Shown: in pieces, positions 60,301 through 64,000 of the stretch
Position numbering within the stretch: the stretch's first letter is position 1
Layout: each line of letters starts with the position of its first letter
Source: Nilaparvata lugens
Lineage: Eukaryota > Arthropoda > Insecta > Hemiptera > Delphacidae
Reading direction: 5' to 3'
Assembly (NCBI RefSeq): GCF_014356525.2
Contig: NC_052506.1
Coordinates: 8,859,698 to 8,923,697, forward strand
Length of the DNA: 64,000 nucleotides
The notes under the pieces: generated by a model
Database searches by the model: none
Seen by the model: only the letters and a program-made list of their open reading frames with translations
What the model was told of the DNA's origin: nothing
Made by a program: the position numbers and the translations under genes

Positions 60301-62527
60301 AAAATTGAGAAAATAGAAACAAACCAATCATGAGCTCTTTCTCCGAATGAAATGAATCTTCAGTGAATTTGTATGAGTGGGGAAAAATTGTTAATCACTT
60401 TGGGCTACCAATAATGGATGGTTTTGAACGAAAAGTACAGGGTGTTTCAGAGAACGGGAGATTTTGAAAGTTGAATAATTTCAAGAAAAACAAATCTTTA
60501 AATAAAGTTTTTCATATCATTCAATAGTAAAAATAATGTCATTTTAGAATAAATACCATAACATTTATTTTTGAAGATGACATCTTGCAGGTTTGCTCCT
60601 TTTCTACGCAAACATTCCAGTAGTCTCTTCGTTATATTGTCCATGGTTTGACATAACATTAAGGTGCGTACAGATTTACGCGCCGCGAACATGAGCAAAA
60701 AAATTCACTTTTAATCAGCTGATGCCAAGCTTTTTATATCTGTATCCTACCGTTTCTGTAAAAATACAGATATAGTCAGCTGATTAAAAGTGAATTGCAC
60801 ATGTTCACGGCGCGTATATCTGTACGCACCTTTTACATCTGGAATTATTTGAAATCGCTTCTCGAATCTTGGCTTTCAATTCTGCAACAACGGAAGAATT
60901 GGAAACCAAAATTCGAGAAGCGATTTCAGTAATTCCAGTTGTAATGTTACGTCAAACCATGGACAATGTAACGACAGGAATGTTTGCATAGAAAAGGAGT
61001 ACACCTGCAAGATGTCATCTTCAAAAAATAAATGTTACGGCATTTTTCTAAAATGGCATTATTTTTACTATTGAATGATATGAAAAACTTTATTTGAAGA
61101 TTTCTTTTTCTTGAAATTATTCAACTTTCAAAATTTCCCGTTTCACTGAAACACCCGTGTATTTAGGAATTGGAATTTGGAGTTTTTGGGAGTTCTATTT
61201 GCTCTGAACGGAATAAGACCTGTTTTATTGTGTATGTTACGGTGCAAGTCAGACAGTGAATAAGATGGAGTAATATGCAGCCAACTACCGCACGCAAATA
61301 GGCCTAGGAATGATTATTGAAATGGCAGTTTAGTTTGCAAGCTTCCAATTCGTCTCACTTTCCAACAGTATTAATTATGATTACAACACAAATTCTACAT
61401 TTTCTTTGAATATCCAAATCTTTGCTCATTACAAAGTGTACACCGGCAAATGGCTGCAATGTCCTAAAAGTGAGGTTAAGTCAGGTTATCAATAGTAGTT
61501 ACTACAAACTTACCTATGAACAACATTGGCCAGGAGGTCGTTATGTTTTAGCCTATAATCCACATCCACCTTCTCATAGTTTACAGTCAATGAGCCTGTT
61601 CTTATACATCGCTCCTAGAAAACACCAGTCAAATAATTAGTTTACAATGCACAATTGAACCAAATTATACTAACAGGGAAATTGATTATGCTACTGTAAA
61701 ATATGATATAAGGAAATTATATATAATACAGACTGCTCTACCGAGAAAAAACGCATTATCTAAAAAAGTTTCACAAAATGAGTTATATAGGATATATCAA
61801 AATTCTCAGCTCATCGAGCTCTATCTATTGAGCTAAACAAGAACGCAGTATTTCCTTTTGTTTAGGAAATAATAACATCAAAAACGCAGTATCTACATGA
61901 TATTTCTTTTTTTACTAAGCAAAAACGCAGCATTTTCAATTTACTAAGGAAGAAGTAGGAAGGAGTCAGGAAATTCGCTTTCCAAAACGGGGCGTAGTCG
62001 AAGTTTTTATTTTCTCATTTCTATAATTGGAAACGTTTTTTCTTGACGAAATTAAACATTTCTAAATAATTCAAAATAGCTAAAACTTTACACTATTTTC
62101 ACATTATTTTATTTTGTGTTTAATTTTCTAGTTTTTTTGAAATTTCATTCAAATGTAACTATGACAATGACTGCGACTACGCCCCGTTTCGGAAATCCAA
62201 TTTTCTGACTCCAGCTGTTTTAAGTCTAGAACTTACTTAAATCCCGAGCTCGGAACCGGCTCTTAATGTTTTCTCAATAAGACAAAACTTCCATATTTTA
62301 TCATCCGCCTGTTCTATGTTTAAGATGTTTAAAGAGCTTGAACTAAAAAAATTGAAGACTTGTAATAAATATGGAATAAATAATAATAAATGGAATGGTA
62401 CTAACATATTCTTCAGCAGGATGTGCTCTGAATTCCCTGGCGAAGACATCAAGGATTTTCTCACCGACCCATCGGCCCTTGGTGAAGGTGGTGAACGTGA
62501 AGTAGTAGGGGTACACTTTCCGTAGCC
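31107..62527 (-). CDS. RPUSD2: RPUSD2-like RNA pseudouridine synthase (RluA family), 5' end missing
   Basis: Hand-built model in transcript order: 62527-62406, 61614-61514, one of 53929-53842 or 45848-45761, 40733-40516, 38615-38416, 36284-36087, 33760-33483 and 31184-31107 (TGA stop). All junctions keep frame, giving about 426 residues. Known role of the family: isomerises uridine to pseudouridine in RNA using a catalytic aspartate. Visible landmarks: the KGRWVG and EFRA S4-like N-terminal region, motif I (KPxSxPVHPCGR), motif II HRLDRLTSG with the catalytic Asp, motif III SGRMHQIRVHL, the NDPLYN segment, and the RPUSD2-type C-terminal tail (CYEC, DPKPSDLVMYLHAWKY, GPGW). Human RPUSD2 is longer at the N-terminus, so the 5' coding exon(s) are off-window or unseen. 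Localisation cannot be judged without the N-terminus. Confidence 0.9.
31196..31232. repeat. (CAAT)n microsatellite abutting a splice acceptor
   Basis: About nine CAAT units. On the transcript strand it reads (TTGA)n and ends about 11 nt before the first base of the terminal RPUSD2-like exon. Confidence 0.95.
31448..32395. mobile_element. Helitron-like or unclassified repeat with internal duplication, inverted partner of 8800-9410
   Basis: GGGGCACCGAGCTTCGCTCG hairpin at one edge. A roughly 220-bp internal segment (TTTGATTTTCCACAGAAT ... CGTTACAGCCGTTTTCGAGA) occurs twice (from about 31575 and 31798). It carries the small MITE at 32211-32349. Confidence 0.55.
32211..32349. mobile_element. Small foldback MITE ('ttgcacaaaagccgg' family)
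   Basis: CCAGTTGCACAAAAGCCGGT mirrored by CCGGCTTTTTTGCAACCGG. It is the reverse complement of the copy at 9119-9262, including flanks. Confidence 0.8.
32401..32505. mobile_element. Fragment of the 'gcgacataaacgccctatacc' foldback
   Basis: GTAAAAGTTGCGACATAAAC, CGCCCTATACCATGGGATAT and GCTATTGTTTCTCTATGAT match one arm of the elements at 62665-62930 and 63462-63730. Confidence 0.75.
32540..33060 (+). mobile_element. Probable non-LTR retrotransposon 3' UTR and tail
   Basis: T-rich segment ending GGTTGAATAAAGCATTTATT and a short TTTA repeat: a polyadenylation-like signal and tail. The open frame inside is low-complexity. No RT motif retained. Confidence 0.4.
33150..33206. repeat. (TTA)n microsatellite
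   Basis: About 19 TTA units with one interruption. Confidence 0.95.
33428..33472. repeat. (ATT)n microsatellite next to a splice donor
   Basis: About 15 ATT units (TAA/AAT on the transcript strand), starting about 10 nt into the intron after the donor at 33482. Confidence 0.95.
33483..33760 (-). CDS. RPUSD2: RPUSD2-like exon: low-complexity linker and cysteine-containing tail
   Basis: 278 nt: acceptor TATTCCAG, donor AAG-TAC-AGG|GTGAGT. The first part is a Ser/Pro/Gln/Ala-rich linker. The last third, DPHCYECKVKYRDPKPSD then LVMYLHAWKYR, matches the conserved C-terminal module of RPUSD2 (C-x-x-C, DPxPxDLVMxLHAxxY). It is very GC-rich, so both other strands are open for over 100 codons without coding. 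The donor is followed within about 10 nt by a 44-bp triplet microsatellite. Confidence 0.9.
33801..34190. mobile_element. Interleaved inverted repeats (order A-B-A'-B')
   Basis: A (33801-33847, TTGAGATTGAGTTTATATAC ... ATATAAAATTA) and B (about 33852-34008, GTTTTGTAATCAATTTTATA ... AAGTTGTTG) are followed by the reverse complement of A and then the reverse complement of B. Both pairs are near-identical. An ordinary foldback would be A-B-B'-A'. Just upstream of an RPUSD2-like exon. Confidence 0.85.
34492..34697. mobile_element. Foldback MITE
   Basis: TAAAAACACTTCACTTGTAT and GGGCTACTTTTGTACAAATT mirrored by AATTTGTACAAAAGTAGCCC and AAGTGTTTTTA. The centre is a second hairpin of AAACTTTAAAATATTCCAAC. 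Confidence 0.85.
35305..35520. mobile_element. Foldback MITE 'gctatagtgaggtccacgttataatggcagt'
   Basis: GTGCTATAGTGAAGTCCACG at the left mirrored by CGTGGACCTCACTATAGCAC at the right, flanked by TT/CT. A partial third arm with the same terminus lies at 35693-35800. Confidence 0.88.
36087..36284 (-). CDS. RPUSD2: RPUSD2-like exon: end of catalytic domain
   Basis: 198 nt: acceptor CTTCCAG, donor AAA-G|GTAGGG. It reads (G)YPVVNDPLYNHTVFGPEKGK, continues GGRIGKTDEELIRDLI, then an acidic tail ending LFEDDDK. YPVVNDPLYN matches the last conserved strand of RluA enzymes, and KTxEELxRDL is shared with vertebrate RPUSD2. A (TTA)n microsatellite lies about 50 bp upstream of its acceptor. Confidence 0.9.
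36337..36385. repeat. (ATT)n microsatellite
   Basis: About 16 ATT units, in the intron upstream of the exon at 36087-36284. Confidence 0.95.
36468..36620 (-). mobile_element. Retroelement tail, reverse orientation
   Basis: GATTGATTGATTGAGTACTT followed by TATTTATGTAGATTACAATA: on the minus strand this is a 3' UTR end with ATAAAG-like signal and an (AATC)n tail. Confidence 0.45.
36903..37511. mobile_element. Foldback element, about 600 bp
   Basis: Outer parts TTCAAAATGGCTGCCATTTT, CACGAAGACCGTTCACTTTA and TTTGGCAAATTTTATxAA-type sequence are mirrored in the right half (GTGAACGGTTTTCGTGAAAT, AATGGCCGCCATTTTGAAAA). Loop around 37150-37260 is unique. Confidence 0.8.
37722..37860 (-). mobile_element. 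Retroelement 3' tail, reverse orientation
   Basis: Begins with repeated GAATT units, then TTTATTGCCAAAAATTACAA: the reverse of a GCAATAAA signal with (AATTC)n tail. Confidence 0.5.
38416..38615 (-). CDS. RPUSD2: RPUSD2-like exon: motif III
   Basis: 200 nt: acceptor TTTTGCAG, donor CTT-G|GTAAGT. The first base completes a Pro codon, then 66 codons read DEVVKICEPIEVVSYKIGV and later CLPHSGRMHQIRVHLQYL. The GRxHQIRVHL block is RluA motif III, which helps position the substrate and active site. The usual Thr of G-R-T-H-Q is Met here. The exon ends with one base of the next Gly codon. Confidence 0.9.
38818..39412. mobile_element. Dispersed element, inverted partner of 52795-53415
   Basis: CCTACAGTTACCTTGAAAAG, ACTTTGCGTACTCTTAATAC, GTTCTATCTATATTTTTTTC and TTATCGATTATTAATTTTTA all recur in reverse sense at 52795-53415. 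Both copies end near GCAGCAGAGG/CCTCTGCTGC. Confidence 0.75.
39430..40450. mobile_element. Cluster of rearranged 'agtccag' foldback arms
   Basis: Three direct copies of the right arm of the 12184-12780 element (ending CCCTCTATAATC... GACTGGACT at about 39690, CCCTCTATAACC ... GACTGGACT at about 40310, and GCCTGCCTGGACT at about 40453). Between them is a unique segment bounded by GTACATATCACATAATTTAC and its inverse. Confidence 0.65.
40516..40733 (-). CDS. RPUSD2: RPUSD2-like exon: catalytic aspartate (motif II)
   Basis: 218 nt: acceptor GTGACAG, donor TTT-CC|GTGAGT. It begins VHPCGRYRHNTVVFILAKEY and contains HRLDRLTSGLLLFGRTPKKA, the RluA-family catalytic loop. The Asp codon of HRLD is at 40638-40640. 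It ends KEYVCRVEGQF plus 2 nt of a Pro codon. GC content is far above the intron background, which also creates long antisense open frames that are not genes. Both alternative exons splice to this exon in frame 0. Confidence 0.92.
40885..41015 (+). mobile_element. SINE/LINE 3' end, copy 1
   Basis: AATTTGGGAAAGGAACAGTT, CAAGCCTGTTGTTCCCTCCC, CAATCATTCATAGTTGAGAA and a TGTATAAATAAATAAA tail. Copy 2 at 59445-59560 is about 90% alike. Confidence 0.7.
41187..41301. mobile_element. Short foldback MITE
   Basis: CGACGACCGTTTCGTGCTGG and CACATTCTCAAGCCAAACAG mirrored by CTGTTTGTCTTGAGAATGTG and CCAGCACAAAACACGTCG. Confidence 0.75.
41620..42110 (+). mobile_element. Degenerate repeats and a retroelement tail
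   Basis: TTTCGTTCGATACATTATTT and CTTGATCAxxATxTTCxxTxATACAGCA recur at about 41625, 41780 and 41850. The segment closes with GGACAAATAAAGATTTGATT and repeated AAATCAAAT, a polyadenylation-like signal and tail. Confidence 0.5.
42110..44090. other. AT-rich intron, nothing recognised
   Basis: No exon of the RPUSD2-like gene or other gene seen. A weak two-copy segment (AACCAGCA, ATTTGTTGGTCTA) around 42230-42490. Confidence 0.45.
44094..44956. mobile_element. Foldback element, about 860 bp
   Basis: Left ACAGGGTGTTCTTAAAAAAG and GTGCCCATAAGTCAGGGCGT, mirrored at the right by ACGCCCTGACTTATGGGCAC and CAGAACACTATGTGT. Arms extend several hundred bases (CCCTACAGG, GACGAAATC, GAGAAATTGAAT in both senses). 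No transposase frame. Confidence 0.85.
45112..45625. repeat. Minisatellite with (AACCT) telomere-like clusters, about 8 units
   Basis: Each unit of roughly 65-80 bp has a cluster of AACCT pentamers (the insect telomere unit TTAGG on the other strand) with CTATCC variants, then AAACCTTGAGTATAATCTCA and GAGTTTTCAACATAAATTAT. It ends about 135 bp before alternative exon B. Confidence 0.9.
45761..45848 (-). CDS. RPUSD2: RPUSD2-like alternative exon B (diverged motif I)
   Basis: 88 nt between a CCTTGCAG acceptor and a CCG|GTAAGT donor, with the same phase as exon A at 53842-53929. It encodes HETPVLAKRLRL, then VHVDEDIVALDKPCSLP. Compared with exon A, 14 of 29 residues are identical (H-E-x-P-V-x-A, H-x-D-E-D-x-V, K-P-x-S-x-P), and many differences are conservative (V/I, I/L). 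No stop, no indel and intact splice sites argue for a maintained exon rather than a decayed copy. Alternative reading: a recent, unused duplicate. It sits right after an (AACCT)-rich minisatellite. Confidence 0.8.
45849..46560. other. Intron beside alternative exon B, nothing recognised
   Basis: Plus-strand frames here are antisense to the exon or chance. The first 150 bp are less AT-rich than usual and would hold any splicing enhancers upstream of exon B. Confidence 0.4.
46566..46774. mobile_element. Foldback MITE (aaaaacactt family), copy 1
   Basis: AATATAAATCAAAACAGGAA and ATAGATAGATTAAAAACACT mirrored by AGTGTTTTTAATCTATCTAT and TTCCTGTTTTAATTTATATT. A central hairpin TTCTTCAACCA...TGGTTGAAGAA is followed by GACACAGCTCCTC. 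Confidence 0.85.
46813..47032. repeat. Tandem repeat, 78-bp period, about 2.8 copies
   Basis: GTTATATTATGATATTTGTG starts at 46813, 46891 and 46969; units are identical or nearly so, implying recent expansion. Confidence 0.95.
47272..47291. repeat. (GA)n microsatellite
   Basis: About ten GA units. Confidence 0.9.
47794..48362. repeat. Tandem repeat, about 190-bp period, 3 copies
   Basis: CTAGTCTATCCAAA starts at 47794, 47983 and 48177. Each unit passes through GTATTATTGTTATTGTC and TCTTTCAAAGCTTATA. Confidence 0.92.
48940..49160. repeat. Tandem repeat, 113-bp period, 2 copies
   Basis: TTGTAGAATTCATTTGAAAA starts at 48940 and 49053; the two units are nearly identical through GGAAGAGCTTCAAAACTATG. 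Confidence 0.92.
49357..49557. mobile_element. Foldback MITE (aaaaacactt family), copy 2
   Basis: AACTTTGTTGTAGTTCATAC and CTTGTAAATATTTGAAAAAA mirrored in full on the right side. Centre: GAGGAATGCATTTGATGAGA ... GAAATGCATTCCTC. A 96-codon minus-strand frame here reads through the palindrome and is not a gene. Confidence 0.85.
49841..49981. mobile_element. Harbinger-type MITE, TTA target duplication
   Basis: AGGTAGGCGCACACAGATC at the left mirrored by GATCTGTGTTCGCCTACCT at the right. TTA at 49838-49840 and 49982-49984. Interior CpG-rich (GGACGGACGGC). Confidence 0.88.
49985..51028. other. AT-rich intron with a dispersed duplication
   Basis: GAGAAAAATACCTCATxAT, TTGATGTTTTTGTAT and TTTTTTAAAATGACT occur at both about 50212-50305 and 50862-50960. 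No exon seen. Confidence 0.5.
51030..51170 (+). mobile_element. Inverted-repeat segment carrying an ATG and a donor-like site
   Basis: CTTTTTGCTATTAGAAAAAA plus CGAC at 51030-51053 is mirrored at 51147-51170 with two mismatches. Between the arms, ATG at 51073-51075 begins 11 codons (MADLPKDVVVT) followed by GTGAGT. This may be a captured first exon, a promoter of an unknown plus-strand transcript, or chance. Confidence 0.45.
51761..51887. mobile_element. Short foldback MITE
   Basis: AACACAGATTTATTGATACT and AGAAAGACCGGTT mirrored by AACCGGTCTTTCT and AGTATCAATAAATCTGTGTT variants. Confidence 0.85.
51990..52335. repeat. Direct duplication, about 190-bp spacing
   Basis: TTTCAAGTGxAxGTxxGxGxG, ACATTTxGACAAACAAAA and AAGGGCxGTTTGCACAAGG occur in both halves. 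Related strings recur at 51530-51570 and 53540-53770, where they are split by a small MITE. Confidence 0.65.
52405..52745. mobile_element. Foldback element 'cagaatggcccaaaaacctcgtatt'
   Basis: AGTCCAGAACCTATTTCTTC, ATGCAAAATTTCCTTGTG and CAGAATGGCCCAAAAACCTC are mirrored by AAATACGAGGTTTTTGGGCC, CACAAGGAAATTTTGCATGA and GAAGAAATTGGTTGTGGACT. Confidence 0.85.
52795..53415. mobile_element. Dispersed element, inverted partner of 38818-39412
   Basis: Begins near CTGCACCGAAAGAAACG. GAGTGCAGCAGAGGCACGTA, TTTGTATAATTTTGTTACTA, ATAATCGATAATTTATTC and GTATTAAGAGTACGCAAAGT match the other copy in reverse order. Ends with TGGTAACTGTAGGAAAA. Confidence 0.75.
53579..53705. mobile_element. Small foldback MITE ('ttgcacaaaagccgg' family)
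   Basis: CCCGGTTGCACAAAAGCCGG mirrored by CCAGCCTTTGTGCAACTGG. It lies about 140 bp downstream (transcript sense) of alternative exon A and splits an older repeat. Confidence 0.82.
53842..53929 (-). CDS. RPUSD2: RPUSD2-like alternative exon A (canonical motif I)
   Basis: 88 nt between a TTGCAG acceptor and a CCT|GTAAGT donor. It encodes HEVPVTADPIAI, then IHMDEDVVVVNKPASIP. This closely follows the standard RPUSD2 sequence at this position, with the Lys-Pro of RluA motif I. It joins to the next exon to give SIP-VHPCGRYRHNT. A second exon of identical length and phase lies at 45761-45848. Since 88 is not a multiple of three, including both copies shifts frame and hits TGA after 16 codons, and skipping both also shifts frame into a stop. 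So it behaves as one member of a mutually exclusive pair. Confidence 0.88.
54028..55136 (-). mobile_element. Mariner-like element, internally deleted
   Basis: Terminal inverted repeats: GCGCCAGAGAAACTTACTTA then TTTGAAA on the left, and the inverse (TTTCAAATAAGTAAGTTTCT-like then CTGGCGCGC) on the right at 55107-55136. It carries a transposase remnant on the minus strand (54455-55008). Length about 1.1 kb. Confidence 0.75.
54455..55008 (-). pseudogene. Tc1/mariner-superfamily transposase remnant
   Basis: An N-terminal piece reads SREQQAFAVESFFSNGRS. After a deletion the frame resumes VQRILHEDLKLHPYKLAVVQ, then FVARQNACDMLIDNLPEDAV. A further frame gives FVDGPRTIAHLKNNIRDAV, the family's C-terminal end. 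The middle of the DNA-binding domain and most of the catalytic core are lost, and the frames are broken. Confidence 0.75.
55140..56045. repeat. Minisatellite, 102-bp period, about 9 copies
   Basis: GTTCTAATGTATGGCCCTAG recurs at 55251, 55352 (deleted by a base), 55452, 55554, 55656, 55758, 55860 and 55962, after a diverged first unit near 55149. Units pass through GATCCAAGATCGCTTAGTCC and TTTCTAGATCCTATTTCGAT. It begins at the right terminal repeat of the mariner-like element. Confidence 0.95.
56421..56587. mobile_element. Harbinger-type MITE 'aggtgcgtacag', copy 1
   Basis: AGGTGCGTACAGATATACGC mirrored by GCGTATATCTGTCCGCACCT. TTA at 56418-56420 and 56588-56590. Second copy at 60662-60831. 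Confidence 0.9.
56725..56865. mobile_element. Short foldback MITE
   Basis: AAATATAAATAAAAAACTTA and GTACCCTTTTTTGAATTAT mirrored by ATAATTCAAAAAAGGGTAC and TTTTTATTTCTATTT. Confidence 0.8.
57285..57433. mobile_element. Foldback MITE (aaaaacactt family), copy 3
   Basis: AAATTGAAAAAGGATACACA and CGACACAGAT mirrored by ATCTGTGTCGTGTGTATCC and TTTTTCAATTT. The left arm is shortened: the TAAAAACACTTAAAAACTTA part is present only on the right. Interior has GGGAGCCCAGCTCTCG. Confidence 0.82.
57460..58903. other. AT-rich intron, nothing recognised
   Basis: No exon or repeat structure seen. The 88-codon minus-strand frame at 58143-58409 has no family resemblance, no matching splice phase and no coding bias I can identify. 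Confidence 0.45.
58904..59102. mobile_element. Foldback MITE 'catagccacctct' family, copy 2
   Basis: CATAGCCACCTCTAACACAA and GGCCTACGATATTGCAACGT mirrored by ACGTTGCAATATCGTAGGCC and TTAGAGGTGGCTATG. Loop shorter than in the copy at 8555-8790. Confidence 0.9.
59128..59166. repeat. Short perfect hairpin
   Basis: AGGACCTCCTAAATA and TATTTAGGAGGTCCT separated by a few bases. No T-run, so not treated as a terminator. Confidence 0.8.
59445..59560 (+). mobile_element. SINE/LINE 3' end, copy 2
   Basis: Same segment as 40885-41015: AATTTGGGAAAGGAACAGTT, AAGCCTGTTGTTCCCTTCCC and a TGTATAAATAGATAAATAAA tail. Confidence 0.7.
60430..61165. mobile_element. Foldback formed by two inverted copies of a mariner-like 3' end
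   Basis: ACAGGGTGTTTCAGAGAACG, GGAGATTTTGAAAGTTGAAT at the left is mirrored at the right (ATTCAACTTTCAAAATTTCC, CACTGAAACACCCG). Each arm encodes, pointing outwards, the same transposase C-terminus: minus strand MDNITKRLLECLRRKGANLQ then DVIFKNKC, with the matching plus-strand sequence at about 60930-61040, interrupted by stops. A Harbinger-type MITE (60662-60831) sits in the left half. Confidence 0.8.
60662..60831. mobile_element. Harbinger-type MITE 'aggtgcgtacag', copy 2
   Basis: AGGTGCGTACAGATTTACGC mirrored by GCGTATATCTGTACGCACCT, with TTA at the left (60659-60661) and TTA one base after the right end. Inserted in the mariner-derived foldback; the interior includes AATCAGCTGATGCCAAGCTT. 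Confidence 0.88.
61514..61614 (-). CDS. RPUSD2: RPUSD2-like exon: S4-like RNA-binding segment
   Basis: 101 nt: acceptor TTTTCTAG, donor AG|GTAAGT. It encodes 33 residues plus 2 nt of an Arg codon. RTGSLTVN and LKHNDLLANVVHR correspond to the family's G-x-hydrophobic-T-V-N and L-K-x-N-D-hydrophobic-HRHE region. It joins in frame with the upstream exon to read AEEY-ERCIRTGS. The Arg codon is completed by the A that begins either alternative exon. Confidence 0.85.
61955..62213. mobile_element. Foldback MITE 'ggagtcaggaaattcgctttcc'
   Basis: GGAGTCAGGAAATTCGCTTT and CCAAAACGGGGCGTAGTCG mirrored by CGACTACGCCCCGTTTCGG and TCCAATTTTCTGACTCC. Lies in the intron between the exons at 61514-61614 and 62406-62527. 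Confidence 0.85.
62406..62527 (-). CDS. RPUSD2: RPUSD2-like exon: N-terminal conserved region
   Basis: 122 nt: acceptor TTTTGACAG at 62528-62530, donor TAT|GTTAGT at 62405. The first two bases complete a Gly codon from an upstream exon, then 40 codons read LRKVYPYYFTF, TKGRWVG and VFAREFRAHPAEEY. This is the conserved entry into the S4-like domain of RPUSD2 proteins (family form: GLRxVxPYYFDF ... KGRWVG ... EFRAxP). GC-rich against AT-rich flanks. The preceding exon should end in G at phase 1; none was found up to 64000. Confidence 0.88.
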
Positions 62528-62664
62528 CTGTCAAAACATTATTCCACATAATAAAACTTGGTAATACAATATTTTGGTTCGCATGCCTAAGCTCATTAGA
62601 AGATCATATAGAACAATTTTCTCAATACAGTGACAAGATAGTAAACAGTATAACAAGATGAAGC

Positions 62665-62930
62665 CATAGAGAAACAATAGCGTAAGTAGACATCCTATGG
62701 TATAGGGCGTTTATGTCGCTACTTTTTCTATTATCTCAAGCGGATTACTGTCGATTTTTAATGTTTCGACCGGGTAAGAGTGTATGAACGGCATAATGTG
62801 AGAGACTACCAGCGTCACAAAGCTTCACGGGAAAGAACTACGTGGACTATCGGCTTGAGATAACAGTAAAAGTTGCGACATAAACGCCCCATACCATGCG
62901 ATATCTACTTATGCGATTGTTTCTCTATGA
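62665..62930. mobile_element. Foldback MITE 'gcgacataaacgccctatacc', copy 1
   Basis: CATAGAGAAACAATAGCGTA and GGTATAGGGCGTTTATGTCG mirrored by CGACATAAACGCCCCATACC and GATTGTTTCTCTATG. The loop runs GGATTACTGTCGATTTTTAA ... CTACGTGGACTATCGGCTTG. Confidence 0.85.
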
Positions 62931-63094
62931 TAAAACTTAATTATTACAATTTAATTTCAAGAATTGCACTAGCCTACTAACTATCCCCAATCAGTTTAAG
63001 CTTCAGAAATGGGCTACAAGTTCCTTTTGGATTGTGAATTTTTTCAACGTTCAAAGGTTCTTTGACTGAAGAGCACATAGTAGGCTAGAATATT

Positions 63095-63252
63095 ATTAAA
63101 AACAATATAAAACATGAAGTACCCTTTTATTTAAAACATTTTAAACTTTATAACATTTCAAACAACTAGTTTCGGCCTACTTTGGCCATTTTCAAGTTTA
63201 AATTTAGAATTTAAAGCTTCACATGTTTAAATAAAAGGGTACTTCACGTTTC
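63095..63252. mobile_element. Foldback MITE with ACTAGTTTCGGCC loop
   Basis: AACATGAAGTACCCTTTTAT and TTAAAACATTTTAAACTTTA mirrored by TTTAAATTTAGAATTTAAAG and ATAAAAGGGTACTTCACGTT. The loop has CTAGTTTCGGCCTACTTTGG, then CCATTTTCAAG. Second copy starts at about 63911 and is cut by the window end. Confidence 0.82.
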
Positions 63253-63461
63253 TATATTTAAAAAAAAAATTAATAAAGTAGTCCTTATAAGTGGAGTAAT
63301 TTAAGGCTAGAGAATAGTATCACCAGAAGAAATATCAGAACTTTGAATAAAACATATGATAAATAATAATTATTGAACTGATCATTCTGCCTTCTCAGAT
63401 ATAAAATGAAATGTTTTATTGACAGAAATATAAAATTACAACATCTTAGAAATACCTCAAA

Positions 63462-63730
63462 GAACAATAGCATGAGTAGATATCCCATGGTATAGGGCGT
63501 TTATGTCGCAACTTTTACTGTTATCTCAAGCCGATAGTCCACGTAGTTCTTTCCCGTGAAGCTGTGTGACGCTGGTAGTCTCTCATACTGTGCCGTTTAT
63601 ACACTCTCATCCCAACAAGACAGTAAAAACCGACAGTAATTGATAATAATCGGTTCGAGATAACAGTAAAAGTTGCGACATGAACGCCCTATACCATGGG
63701 ATATCTACTCATGCTATTGTTTCTCTATGA
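63462..63730. mobile_element. Foldback MITE 'gcgacataaacgccctatacc', copy 2, loop inverted
   Basis: Same arms as copy 1, but the loop reads GCCGATAGTCCACGTAGTTC ... in the opposite direction to copy 1, while the flanks stay in direct order. Confidence 0.85.
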
Positions 63731-64000
63731 TAAAACTTAATTATTACAATTTAATTTCAAGAATTGCACTAGCCTACTAACTATCCCCAATCAGTTTAAG
63801 CTTCAGAAATGGGCTTCAAGTTTCTTTTGGATTGTGAATTTTTTCAACGTTCAAAGGTTCTTGACTGAAGAGCACATAGTAGGCTAGAATATTATTAAAA
63901 ACAATATAAAACATGAAGTACCCTTTTATTTAAAACATTTTAAACTTTATAACATTTCAAACAACTAGTTTCGGCCTACTTTGGCCATTTTCAAGTTTAA

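Larger units (their letters stand above)
62665..64000. repeat. 800-bp direct tandem duplication, second unit running off the window
   Basis: TTCTCTATGATAAAACTTAA occurs at 62921 and 63721. Sequence stays nearly identical through CTAACTATCCCCAATCAGTT and the ACTAGTTTCGGCCTACTTTG segment to the window end. Confidence 0.92.

Noticed and set aside
1..64000. tRNA or rRNA genes
   Set aside because: No cloverleaf-like B-box pattern or rRNA core sequence was recognised by eye; a tRNA scan could not be run.

Overview
This window is nuclear DNA from an insect. The protein-coding content is tiny, split by long introns with GT-AG borders, and set in very AT-rich DNA packed with foldback (palindromic) MITEs, Helitron-like, hAT, mariner-like and pogo-like relics, 5'-truncated non-LTR retrotransposon tails, microsatellites and minisatellites. 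The combination of repeat types, and one repeat at about 25.5-26.4 kb that I recognise only by impression, suggests a hemipteran, possibly a planthopper. That assignment is inference. No rRNA, tRNA, CRISPR array or bacterial-type gene was seen.

Two real genes could be built, both on the minus strand. (1) Positions 3468-19777 carry the first three coding exons of a GPR180/TMEM145-family membrane protein: signal peptide and extracellular domain in exon 1 (19290-19777), the rest of the ectodomain in exon 2 (9772-9937), and the first transmembrane helices in exon 3 (3468-3701). The remaining exons lie beyond the left edge. (2) Positions 31107-62527 carry most of an RPUSD2-type RluA-family RNA pseudouridine synthase. 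It reads 62406-62527, 61514-61614, then one of two alternative exons (53842-53929 or 45761-45848), then 40516-40733 (catalytic Asp), 38416-38615, 36087-36284, 33483-33760 and the terminal exon 31107-31184. The 5' coding exon(s) lie beyond the right edge or were not recognised. About 426 residues are present, every exon junction keeps frame, and the splice sites are consistent.

The most interesting observation is the exon pair in the pseudouridine synthase. Two 88-nt exons 8 kb apart have identical phase and each encodes 29 complete residues. They share about half their residues, including the lysine-proline of RluA motif I. Using both, or neither, shifts the frame into an early stop, so exactly one can be used per functional mRNA. 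This looks like a mutually exclusive exon pair altering the segment just before the active site.

Layout: 1-3.4 kb is nested repeats (a Helitron inside a MITE, and a LINE tail with a 13-bp duplication). 3.4-19.8 kb is the GPR180-like gene, with its introns full of repeats including a four-level nest at 7.0-9.5 kb. 19.8-31.1 kb is intergenic; its right part (26.4-31.1 kb) is strikingly repeat-poor and may hold a long 3' UTR. 31.1-62.5 kb is the pseudouridine synthase gene, whose introns carry foldbacks, an (AACCT) telomere-like minisatellite at 45.1-45.6 kb, a deleted mariner-like element at 54.0-55.1 kb and a 102-bp minisatellite at 55.1-56.0 kb. 62.6-64 kb is an 800-bp tandem duplication in which the loop of a foldback has flipped.
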